This document shows, piece after piece, positions 54,004 to 61,548 of a stretch of 64,000 nucleotides of DNA. The position numbers and the translations under genes are program-made. A model generated the notes under the pieces. That model was not told where the DNA came from and did no database searches. It saw only the letters and a list, made by a program, of their open reading frames with translations. How positions within the stretch are numbered: position 1 is the stretch's first letter; each line of letters opens with the position of its first letter. The stretch is from the NCBI GenBank assembly GCA_017517665.1, contig JAFWYP010000002.1, forward strand, positions 1 to 64,000. The letters are read 5' to 3'. The DNA comes from Clostridia bacterium. GTDB taxonomy: Bacteria; Bacillota; Clostridia; Oscillospirales; Acutalibacteraceae.

Positions 54004-54879
54004 TTACTGAACTGCGTTGATTGCCTCTGTGATGCAATCGGCAGGTGCTGAATCGATAATAACATAGTTAACACCGCCGTTGATAAGATCCTGAACTGCA
54101 AGCGAGCCGTTCTTATAGCCTGTGCAGGTTACTGCGAAGCCTGTGAAGCCCCAGCTTTCATCGCCTTCAACATAAAACTGACCTGTTGTGCCGGTCTGAA
54201 CGCCGATTTTTGTTGATGCATCATATGTATTGAGAATTGCTTCAACCGAAGCTGCATCTGTGCAAGCATCAAATGTTGTGTCATCACCCTTAACGATAAT
54301 TCTCTGTGATGCTGAATAATATGAATCTGAGAAATTAACATATTCTTCTCTGTCGGGCTTGATTGTGAGACCTGCCATAGCGATGTCGCACTTCTGCTGA
54401 CCTACCGAAAGGCAAACAGCATCGAAATCCATGTGATTAACAACAAGTTCTTTGCCGAGCTTTTCTGCAAGAAGAGCAGCGATTTCCATGTCAACGCCGT
54501 AGAAATCTTCGCCTACCGTGTATTCAAAAGGTTCAAATGCTGCGTTTGTTGCAACAACAAGCTGATCCTTGCTGGGGTCGAGAGCTGCTGACTTAACAGC
54601 AGTGGGAGTGCCGTCGCCGAAATACTTGTTGCAGATTTCTTCCAGAGTGCCGTCTGCTTTGATTTCAGCGATAAATTCGTTTACCGCAGCAAGAAGTTCG
54701 GGCTGTGTTTTGTCAACGCCGAACGCATATTCTTCCTGAGTAAGGTCAATATCAATAACCTTTACAGCCTGTGTTTTTTCTTCATTCGGAGTGTTTTCGT
54801 TACCGCCGCAGGCATAAAGCATTGTTGCCGAAAGAACAACAACCATTACAACTGCGAGAATTTTAATGAGCTTTTTCAT
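54004..54879 (-). CDS. Polar amino-acid ABC transporter binding lipoprotein, apparently circularly permuted
   Basis: A 291-aa lipoprotein (lipobox LYAC, Cys24) of the SBP_bac_3 type. The order of segments is unusual: the part that normally ends the family (EEYAFGVDKTQPELLAAVN, then ADGTLEEICNKYFG) comes first, at about 49-88. The normal start (LVVATNAAFEPFEY) follows near residue 106, with GVDMEIAALLAEKLG, DIAMAGLTIKPDREEYVNFSD-like lobe elements after it. The protein ends where the family's VDAVIADSP strand occurs (NYVIIDSAPAD). All parts of the fold therefore seem present in permuted order. GGAGGT precedes the ATG. Confidence 0.88.
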   Translation of the reverse strand: MKKLIKILAVVMVVVLSATMLYACGGNENTPNEEKTQAVKVIDIDLTQEEYAFGVDKTQPELLAAVNEFIAEIKADGTLEEICNKYFGDGTPTAVKSAALDPSKDQLVVATNAAFEPFEYTVGEDFYGVDMEIAALLAEKLGKELVVNHMDFDAVCLSVGQQKCDIAMAGLTIKPDREEYVNFSDSYYSASQRIIVKGDDTTFDACTDAASVEAILNTYDASTKIGVQTGTTGQFYVEGDESWGFTGFAVTCTGYKNGSLAVQDLINGGVNYVIIDSAPADCITEAINAVQ

Positions 54880-54910
54880 AATTATACCTCCATTGTTTTA
54901 GGATGCTGAT

Positions 54911-54939
54911 ATTATAACATTATTATTATAAAAAGTAAA
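54911..54939 (-). promoter_or_regulatory. Promoter of the amino-acid ABC transporter operon
   Basis: On the minus strand TTTACT (54939-54934), 17 nt, TATAAT (54916-54911), with an extended TGT before the -10. Confidence 0.7.
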
Positions 54940-54985
54940 GCAATTTTGTATTTTTATAATAAAACACAAGTATCCAAACGAATAA

Positions 54986-55864
54986 TTATTCAATCTCGGA
55001 TAAATTGTTCAATACTTTTCGGAAATCCTCGGGAAAATCCGCTTCAAACTCCATTTTTTCTCCCGTTACGGGATGTTCAAAAAAGCATCTGCGGCAGTGC
55101 AGAAGCTGGTGTCCGATTTCAGGCATGAAGTTGCCGTACATGGTGTCACCTGCAAGCGGATGACCCGTAAACGCCATGTGTACCCTTATCTGATGCGTTC
55201 TTCCTGTTTCGAGTCTTAAGCGAAGAAGTGTTGCACCGTCAAATGTTTTTTCGGCATACCAATTTGTTACCGCTTCTTCAACGCCGAGTTCATAAGAGCA
55301 CGCACGCAGCGTTTTCATGGGGTCGGGTCGGTAAATCGGAACATTTACTCTCCCCTCACCCTTAAGCTCGCCCTTCACAAGCGCTGCATATTCTTTTTCG
55401 ATTTTGCCCGAAAGCTTGCACGCCGAAAGAGGATTGATTGCACACACAACAAGTCCCGAAGTGCCTTTGTCAAGCCTTCCGACTGCTCTGAAAGCTACGC
55501 TTTTTCCCTTTTTTGTGAGATATGCAGTTACCGCATTGGCAAGTGTATCGCCCTGATGGTTATGGGTCGGATGCATTGCCATGAACGGCGATTTGTTTAT
55601 AACAAGAATATCCTCATCCTCATAAACAACATCAATTTCCGCTTCGGTTATTTCCGGCAAAGCATCATCATCGGGAATACACACGCTGATAATATCGCCG
55701 CACTTTATTCTGTCGATTGTACGGGTTTGCTCACCGTTAAGCATAAGCGCGTATTTAACTTTTCTCATAAGTCGGGACGAAAAGCCGCAGTATCCCCTGA
55801 GAAAATGGATAACCTTATGTCCGTCATATTCCGCAGTTACAGTATAATCTATGTTTCTGGGCAT
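54986..55864 (-). CDS. RluA-family pseudouridine synthase
   Basis: A 292-aa enzyme isomerising uridine to pseudouridine in rRNA or tRNA. An S4-like N-terminal segment (about 15-65, GFSSRLMRKVKYALMLNG) precedes the catalytic domain. The catalytic Asp132 lies in GRLDKGTSGLVV, and the family motifs ETGRTHQIRVHMAFTGHPLAGD follow. The target position is not predictable. Monocistronic as far as visible. Confidence 0.92.
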   Translation of the reverse strand: MPRNIDYTVTAEYDGHKVIHFLRGYCGFSSRLMRKVKYALMLNGEQTRTIDRIKCGDIISVCIPDDDALPEITEAEIDVVYEDEDILVINKSPFMAMHPTHNHQGDTLANAVTAYLTKKGKSVAFRAVGRLDKGTSGLVVCAINPLSACKLSGKIEKEYAALVKGELKGEGRVNVPIYRPDPMKTLRACSYELGVEEAVTNWYAEKTFDGATLLRLRLETGRTHQIRVHMAFTGHPLAGDTMYGNFMPEIGHQLLHCRRCFFEHPVTGEKMEFEADFPEDFRKVLNNLSEIE

Positions 55865-55943
55865 TCTCCCCCTCCTATTCTGTGATATTATATCATGTTT
55901 TTACATGTATGTACAGTATCGGTATTAATCAATGCATTTTTTC

Positions 55944-55972
55944 TTTACAAAAATTTATTATCATGATAAAAT
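55944..55972 (+). promoter_or_regulatory. Promoter of the lipoprotein gene
   Basis: TTTACA, 17 nt, TAAAAT with extended TGA; the start codon is 30 nt beyond, after TTGGAGTG. Confidence 0.65.
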
Positions 55973-56001
55973 AACTTTGATAAATCATTTGGAGTGTTTC
56001 T

Positions 56002-56898
56002 ATGAAAAAAACAATTGCAATTCTGCTTGCCGCATCAACATTGTTTCTCTGTTCGTGTACCGATAAAAACAACGGTAATGAAACCACAACGGCTGAACAG
56101 ACAACAAGCTCCTCAACAAACGCTTCTGATACCACCAAAAACAGCAATGTTGAATATATAAATGAATGGGGAATTGATTCACTTCCCGAGGATTTCCCCG
56201 TGCCTCCCGCAGGGGCATATAACTTCGAATACGAGCAGGGTGAAGCAAACGAAGAATATGCTTCCGACTGGGTCAGAATACAGTTTACCTGCCCCGAAAA
56301 CGAAATATACAGATTCACAAACGACCTTTTAAAAGCGGGATATATCGGCGGCGCTAAAAAAATCGGAGCACCCACAACATATTTCCGCCCGGGATTCAAC
56401 GGTTTCTGGCAAAACGGCAAAAATTACATCCGTGTTGCCGCAAGCCAATACGGTGAAGACGGCTCGCTCACTCTTCTTATTGACATTGCCGAATGCAAAG
56501 ATAACTTCCCGATGGTCCTGACAAGCATTTTCCCGAAATTCAACGGTTACACCAAGAACTCGGGACTTTACAATGAATATGACGAAAATAAAAACAGACT
56601 TGACAATGAATTCATCGGCTCGCTCAACGCACAGTCATGGGCATGGGACTTCGGTTTTGAAAATGCGTTCGTCGGAGTAACCGAAGAAGACCTTGAAAAT
56701 TATGTTAATGACCTTGTAAATGCCGAATTTGCAGGTAAAAGCACGACAAGCGTCACCGACGGCTGCACAGTTATTTCCTATGACCTTGTTAAAGAAATCG
56801 GGGATAAAACCTACGGCGTTTTCATAGCCTACAACCAGATACTGAAAACGATGGATATTGCTTATACAAATAATATTTATTTATATGTTCAGAACTGA
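56002..56898 (+). CDS. Lipoprotein of unknown function
   Basis: A 298-aa exported lipoprotein: signal with lipobox LCSC (lipidated Cys19), then a Thr/Ser/Asn-rich linker to about 50, which looks like a cell-wall spacer. The remaining ~245 residues form two alpha/beta-looking repeats: each has a WG...P opening and a central 'Y-F' strand pattern, but I recognise no family. Monocistronic, with its own promoter and terminator. Confidence 0.75.
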   Translation: MKKTIAILLAASTLFLCSCTDKNNGNETTTAEQTTSSSTNASDTTKNSNVEYINEWGIDSLPEDFPVPPAGAYNFEYEQGEANEEYASDWVRIQFTCPENEIYRFTNDLLKAGYIGGAKKIGAPTTYFRPGFNGFWQNGKNYIRVAASQYGEDGSLTLLIDIAECKDNFPMVLTSIFPKFNGYTKNSGLYNEYDENKNRLDNEFIGSLNAQSWAWDFGFENAFVGVTEEDLENYVNDLVNAEFAGKSTTSVTDGCTVISYDLVKEIGDKTYGVFIAYNQILKTMDIAYTNNIYLYVQN

Positions 56899-56899
56899 A

Positions 56900-56934
56900 A
56901 ACAAGCGGCTTGCAATGCAAGCCGCTTGTTTTTT
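56900..56934. terminator. Strong bidirectional terminator
   Basis: A perfect 14-bp stem AACAAGCGGCTTGC/GCAAGCCGCTTGTT with a 3-nt loop; TTTTTT follows on plus and TTGTTTTC on minus. It serves the lipoprotein gene and the convergent hydrolase, whose stop codon touches it. Confidence 0.92.
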
Positions 56935-58610
56935 CAGCAAGGTATTATTTCATAAAATACAACACCATTGGGGGAAAGTTCTGTTTCAAGAACGAGAGTT
57001 GAATCTGTAACGGAATAAGTTTTTTCCGAGGGAAGAAGGCGTGAACACTCCTCGTATTTGTCACGAAGCTGCGTGAAATAAACATTTCTTGCTTCCTCGT
57101 TTTCAAGAGTAACGGTTGACTCAATCTGAGGGTCGTCGGGTGACCAGCTGAAGCAGTCATCACCGATATTATATGTTTTTCTGTCCGCAATCCACTCATC
57201 AAAATAGTTGCAGCTGTCGTCAATCACATATGCAGTAACCTTAACATTCTTTCCGTTGAATTGCGGAAGATTGATACTCAGTCTGATATCTGCGGTTTCG
57301 TCATAATCAACATTATTTTTAAAGTTATATGCCATGATACGGACTGTTTGATTTGCTTCATCATATGCCGAAACAACATCAACCTCCGTGTTATAAAGAA
57401 CTCCGTTTTTGATATTTTCTGTGTGAAGTCGTTTAAGACCTTTGAAGAGTGAAATATTCTTTGCAACATGATAGCTGACCGTCGGATATCCGCTGAAAAG
57501 GCCGCCCGAAAGATAGCTCCACGCAGAGAAATAATCACCTTTGGCATCAAAAAGCTGTTTATAAAGCCTTGCATCATATGCCGCCTGATAGGTATAACCG
57601 ACCGTTCTTGTGAGAAGCTGGCTGTCATTTTTACCTGAATTTATACCGCTGAGTATCCTGCCCTCATCAATGCCGAAAATAAGGTTTTTGAGTCCTGCAT
57701 TTTCAGCGCATTCCTTAAGATATCCGATTGTCTCGGGGAGAGTTTTTCCGCTTGTGAATTCACCGGGTCTTGAGTCATAAAACGAACCTGAAAGGAAGCA
57801 TATTCTTGTTCCCGTTTTGCCCGTTTTATAATTCATGCCCTTTGCGCAATGCTCGATAAAGATTTTTTCATCCCACAATCCTTCCGTAACGGTCATTGAA
57901 TGTGCACCCACAAAAACTTCTTCGCCGATAGCTTTCTGAAGTGCATCAACGCTGTAATCATAAAGCTTACAGTATTCCTCTGCTGAAGTTTCGGGAGACC
58001 CGTCAACAGATATAAACCACTGGGTGTTTTCATATTCTGTCATAACTCCGAAACGCCATTTCAGAACCTCATCCGCACCGAATTCATCAACAAGTGCCTG
58101 CGCCATTGCATACATATAATTATAGTAAACATCATAATCATCGGGTGGATAGATGTTTGTGCCGAAATCCTCGCCGATATTTGCTTTCGCCGAATATTTG
58201 AGAGGAACACTTCCGAGCTTCAGATGAGGCTTCATACCCATAGAGACAATACCTCTGCAGTTGGCAATAAGCTTTGAAAAATCATAGTCATCAAGAACGT
58301 CATAATTATACGGGTCAACAAACAAATCTCTTGATGCATTTCCGCCCGTGCATTGCATAAGCTGAACGTACTCAACAAATTCCGTTACGTCGTATTTTCC
58401 GTTTAAATTCGGATTTGTGAAATCGGTTGTTTCATAAGCATTCCAGATATTGATATTGCTCACGGCATTGGGCAAAATCTCGCCCTGCTGAGATGCATCA
58501 ATGCTGAATTCATAGTCATTTATTGTTTTTCCGCCCGAAAAAACTATACCTGGCAAGGCAATTATAAGAGAAAGCACATAAGCAAAAAATTTTATAATCG
58601 TGTTCATCAT
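56934..58610 (-). CDS. Secreted clan GH-A glycoside hydrolase (GH39-like)
   Basis: A 558-aa exported hydrolase with a signal peptide (about 1-25). A TIM-barrel spans roughly 60-390: WRFGVMTEYEN holds the likely acid/base Glu192, and FGIDEGR the likely nucleophile Glu316. The Asn that usually precedes the acid/base Glu in clan GH-A is Thr here. A beta-sandwich follows. Best resemblance is GH39 xylosidase-type enzymes, but family assignment is tentative. Two adjacent ATGs exist; the second is slightly better spaced from GGAGG. It overlaps the GH30 gene by 4 nt. Confidence 0.72.
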   Translation of the reverse strand: MMNTIIKFFAYVLSLIIALPGIVFSGGKTINDYEFSIDASQQGEILPNAVSNINIWNAYETTDFTNPNLNGKYDVTEFVEYVQLMQCTGGNASRDLFVDPYNYDVLDDYDFSKLIANCRGIVSMGMKPHLKLGSVPLKYSAKANIGEDFGTNIYPPDDYDVYYNYMYAMAQALVDEFGADEVLKWRFGVMTEYENTQWFISVDGSPETSAEEYCKLYDYSVDALQKAIGEEVFVGAHSMTVTEGLWDEKIFIEHCAKGMNYKTGKTGTRICFLSGSFYDSRPGEFTSGKTLPETIGYLKECAENAGLKNLIFGIDEGRILSGINSGKNDSQLLTRTVGYTYQAAYDARLYKQLFDAKGDYFSAWSYLSGGLFSGYPTVSYHVAKNISLFKGLKRLHTENIKNGVLYNTEVDVVSAYDEANQTVRIMAYNFKNNVDYDETADIRLSINLPQFNGKNVKVTAYVIDDSCNYFDEWIADRKTYNIGDDCFSWSPDDPQIESTVTLENEEARNVYFTQLRDKYEECSRLLPSEKTYSVTDSTLVLETELSPNGVVFYEIIPC

Positions 58611-60022
58611 TTTTCCTCCAGAACAATTGTTGATATACTTTTTGAGGGAAGCGTAAGACCTCTTTCAAATTTATCGGAATATATTTTTTCGCAATTTGTT
58701 TCCGAATCGGTGCGGTAGATATCCATTGAATCGTAAAAGCCGTAAAGCCGGATATCTTTTGACTCTTCCGCATTGTTCACTAAAACCATAACGGTTTCGC
58801 CGTCGCCTCTGAATGCAGTGGAAGCAATTTTGCTTTCATCCTCGAGGCTGTCCATAACTGTAACACGAGTCATACCCTCTTTGATGAACTGCGAAAAATG
58901 TTTGTATGCATAATATCTGTTATATTTGACAAGCTCTCCGTTTACGATGTCCAGAACACCGTCGCCGTTAACCGCTGTCCAGCTCTGCCACGAAACAGCG
59001 CCGAGAAGATTGAGGTCCTGTATGATGATATTTGCCATATAAAGACCGCTTTCAATCGTTGTTGAATCAAGGGTCATGGGCAATTCGCACCATTCACTCA
59101 TTTCAAGCTTCTTATCGGGATATTCATTTCTGAATTTGTCGCCCGCCATGGTTTTGAGGTCAAGCTTATTATCAATCCAGTAGCTGTGTCCCGAATATGT
59201 GTCGCAGAATTCATTGAGAATTTCGCTTGCAAAAAACTTGTCTATATATTCATAATAACCCGGAGAAAGCTCACCACTTTCTGGTCCGCTGAGTTTATAG
59301 GGTGATTTTCTCTCCTGCATTGTAACTGCAAATAATTCAAGAAGCTCAACAGCTTCGTCTGCCGTATAATGGCATCCCTCCTGACCGACCCATTCACCGC
59401 CCCACGACCATTGCGGTTCATTTATGGGCGATATCGCCGTTACGGGATATCCCTCGGCAACAAACCAATCCGCAATGGTGAGCACATAATCAACAAAATC
59501 GTCATAGTTTTCCTTGGGGAGATTTGATGCATAATCGGTAAGTCCGCCTGAAGCATGACCGCTTGCAGTCATTGAAAAATGAGGACTGTTGCAGAAAAGA
59601 ATAACCTCCTCCGCACCGTATTCAACAGCCATATCGAGCATTCTTCTTGCGTTTGCATCACGCGTGAAATCGTATTCATATTCCCTTGTTTCAGCATTAA
59701 GAACATAAAAGCTCTCGGTTCGTCGGTTAACATCCCATATACGGCAATCGGGATTATCAGCTTCACCTCCGCCGATGTTATAGCGGTAAATATCAAGACC
59801 CAAACCCGTTTCATCGTCATAAAGAAGCCTTGCAATCTCCCTTGCGGTTTCTTCATCGGCTATCGTTTGTGACCACCAGCATGAGCTTGTGCCGAAAGTT
59901 TCAAAGGTCTGATGTGTTTCATATTTATTGACACCGATTGTCTGAGTTCTTTTATTTGTGAAAACAGAAAAAGTTGCCATCTGCAAAAAAGCAAGAATTA
60001 TACACAGATATTTTATTATCAT
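58607..60022 (-). CDS. Secreted GH30-family glycoside hydrolase
   Basis: A 471-aa exported enzyme with a signal peptide (about 1-20). The GH30 barrel shows FGTSSCWW near the start, SPINEPQW with acid/base Glu202, and LEMSEWCE with nucleophile Glu310; a beta-sandwich closes the fold (about 385-471). The Trp-rich subsites and sequence look resemble endo-beta-1,6-galactanase-type GH30 members, a tentative assignment. First gene of a two-gene operon with the GH39-like enzyme, suggesting joint attack on one plant or mucin glycan. Confidence 0.88.
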   Translation of the reverse strand: MIIKYLCIILAFLQMATFSVFTNKRTQTIGVNKYETHQTFETFGTSSCWWSQTIADEETAREIARLLYDDETGLGLDIYRYNIGGGEADNPDCRIWDVNRRTESFYVLNAETREYEYDFTRDANARRMLDMAVEYGAEEVILFCNSPHFSMTASGHASGGLTDYASNLPKENYDDFVDYVLTIADWFVAEGYPVTAISPINEPQWSWGGEWVGQEGCHYTADEAVELLELFAVTMQERKSPYKLSGPESGELSPGYYEYIDKFFASEILNEFCDTYSGHSYWIDNKLDLKTMAGDKFRNEYPDKKLEMSEWCELPMTLDSTTIESGLYMANIIIQDLNLLGAVSWQSWTAVNGDGVLDIVNGELVKYNRYYAYKHFSQFIKEGMTRVTVMDSLEDESKIASTAFRGDGETVMVLVNNAEESKDIRLYGFYDSMDIYRTDSETNCEKIYSDKFERGLTLPSKSISTIVLEEK

Positions 60023-60043
60023 GTAATCACTCCAATCATCTAT

Positions 60044-60072
60044 ATTTTAATGTATAAAGTAAATATATTCAA
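60044..60072 (-). promoter_or_regulatory. Promoter of the GH30 operon
   Basis: On the minus strand TTGAAT (60072-60067), 17 nt, TAAAAT (60049-60044). It is back to back with the sdpR promoter. Confidence 0.6.
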
Positions 60073-60094
60073 GTATTATTTTGAAGCAAAACAC

Positions 60095-60123
60095 TTGACA
60101 ATTTATATTTCCCATGCTATAAT
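60095..60123 (+). promoter_or_regulatory. Consensus promoter of the sdpR-sdpI-yhcH operon
   Basis: A perfect TTGACA, 17 nt, and a perfect TATAAT. Initiation would fall near 60130, inside the operator palindrome, so autorepression would be effective. Confidence 0.88.
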
Positions 60124-60124
60124 T

Positions 60125-60152
60125 CATTTAACAATTAAGTTAAATGTTAAAT
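60125..60152 (+). promoter_or_regulatory. SdpR/ArsR-type operator
   Basis: CATTTAAC-6 nt-GTTAAATG is a perfect inverted repeat, followed by one more GTTAAAT half-site. It covers the predicted transcription start just downstream of the -10, as expected for an autoregulatory ArsR-family repressor. Confidence 0.7.
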
Positions 60153-60167
60153 AACCGAGGTGATTAT

Positions 60168-60443
60168 ATGGGTTTACAAAACACTCTTAAAGCCCTTGCA
60201 GACCCTACCAGGCGTGAAATTCTCAATCTCCTTAAAAAAGGGTCAATGTCGGCAGGTGAAATTTCAGAAAAGTTTTCCGTAAGCTTTGCCGCCGTTTCAA
60301 GACATCTTTCTGTTCTCAAGGATGCCGAACTTATAAGAGATAAGCGTGACGGAAAATATATTTATTATGAACTCAATGCATCGGTTCTGGAGGAAATCAT
60401 GCTCTGGATTACTGACCTGAAAGGAGAAAATCAAAATGATTAA
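60168..60443 (+). CDS. sdpR: ArsR/SdpR-family transcriptional repressor
   Basis: A 91-aa winged helix-turn-helix protein: KALADPTRREILNLL, then recognition region SVSFAAVSRHLSVLKDAELI and the wing KRDGKYIYYELN. No metal-binding ELCVCD-type motif is present, so it is of the SdpR rather than metal-sensing kind. In Bacillus, SdpR represses its own operon and is inactivated by membrane-bound SdpI holding the toxin SdpC. The ATG is chosen because GAGGTGA is close upstream; an earlier ATG lies in the operator. Confidence 0.88.
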   Translation: MGLQNTLKALADPTRREILNLLKKGSMSAGEISEKFSVSFAAVSRHLSVLKDAELIRDKRDGKYIYYELNASVLEEIMLWITDLKGENQND

Positions 60444-61074
60444 GAAAAACTTAAAAATGTTGCTGATAACAACTGTTATTATTCTTCTGCCGATTATCGC
60501 AGGATTGATTCTGTGGAACAAGCTTCCCGATGAAATTCCCATTCATTTCAATGCCGAAGGCATTGCCGACGGATGGGGCGGAAAAGGTGTTGCGGTTTTT
60601 GCCTTGCCCCTTTTCATGCTTGCAATTCATTGGATATGCGTATTTGTCACTTCTCTTGACCCCAAAAGCAAGAACATCACTTCAAAAAATATTAACCTTG
60701 TTTTATGGATTACTCCTGTCCTCTCGGTATTTGTCAGCGGAATTATTTATTCGTTTGCTCTCGGTCACGAACTTAATATCAACACAATCTTCCCGGTTTT
60801 CTTCGGTCTGTTTTTTATTGTTATCGGAAACTTTATGCCCAAATGCAAACAGAATTATTCCATCGGTGTAAAAGTTCCGTGGGCACTTGAAAGCGAAGAA
60901 AACTGGAACTATACCCACCGACTTGCAGGAAAAACATGGGTTATCGGCGGTCTTTTAATAATTGCTTTATCTTTTTTGAAAATGGTATGGATTTTTATGG
61001 CGATAACGATTATAATGGTTATAATCCCCGTTATCGGGTCCTATCTATTCCATAAAAAGGAGAATAAACAATGA
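60436..61074 (+). CDS. sdpI: SdpI-family membrane protein
   Basis: A 212-aa protein with about six helices: a DUF1648 part (about 1-60, LWNKLPDEIPIHFNAEGIADGWG) and a C-terminal SdpI part (IGVKVPWALESEENWNYTHRLAGKTW). Bacillus SdpI gives immunity to the SdpC cannibalism toxin and sequesters SdpR. No sdpABC is near, so this may sense or resist an outside toxin or stress. It overlaps sdpR by 8 nt. Confidence 0.88.
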   Translation: MIKKNLKMLLITTVIILLPIIAGLILWNKLPDEIPIHFNAEGIADGWGGKGVAVFALPLFMLAIHWICVFVTSLDPKSKNITSKNINLVLWITPVLSVFVSGIIYSFALGHELNINTIFPVFFGLFFIVIGNFMPKCKQNYSIGVKVPWALESEENWNYTHRLAGKTWVIGGLLIIALSFLKMVWIFMAITIIMVIIPVIGSYLFHKKENKQ

Positions 61075-61511
61075 TTTATGACACAATAAAAAACCTTAAG
61101 AATTATTCCGCATTCAATCCCGCTTTTGATGCAATTGCAAAGTTTATTGAAGAAAACGACATGAAAGCTCTCGAATGCGGCAGCTATGAAGTTGCAGAGG
61201 GAATCAAAGTCGGCATTGACGAATATCAGCCCGGAAACGGCGGCGATTTTGAAGCTCACAGAGAGTTTAACGATTTGCAGTATGCAATCAGTGGCGGCGA
61301 ATATATTGATGTTTTACCCATTGAGTTTGTAACGGAATCAACAGGATACAACCCCGACATTGAATTTTTCAAGGGTCAGACCGAAGAAGCTGCAAGAATT
61401 GCTCTTTCCGAAGGCACCTTCGCTTTTCTCGCTCCTCAGGACACCCATAAACCCGGCATAAAAATGAACAGCGATACAATCAAAAAGGCTGTTTTTAAAA
61501 TCAAAATATAA
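61071..61511 (+). CDS. YhcH/YjgK/YiaL-family protein
   Basis: A 146-aa cupin-like protein of the DUF386 family (also EbgC, beta subunit of an evolved beta-galactosidase). It shows AHREFNDLQYAISGGEYIDV and FLAPQDTHKPGIK, whose His and Glu residues bind metal. Members are linked to sialic-acid and beta-galactoside use. It is coupled by 4 nt to sdpI and is convergent with the GH2 gene. Why it sits in an sdp operon is unclear. Confidence 0.85.
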   Translation: MIYDTIKNLKNYSAFNPAFDAIAKFIEENDMKALECGSYEVAEGIKVGIDEYQPGNGGDFEAHREFNDLQYAISGGEYIDVLPIEFVTESTGYNPDIEFFKGQTEEAARIALSEGTFAFLAPQDTHKPGIKMNSDTIKKAVFKIKI

Positions 61512-61516
61512 GCAAA

Positions 61517-61548
61517 AACGGTGCAGTTTTCTGCACCGTTAATTTTTT
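61517..61548 (+). terminator. Intrinsic terminator of the sdp operon
   Basis: AACGGTGCAG/CTGCACCGTT is a 10-bp stem with a T4 loop, followed by AATTTTTT. It just reaches the 3' end of the convergent GH2 gene. Confidence 0.9.
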
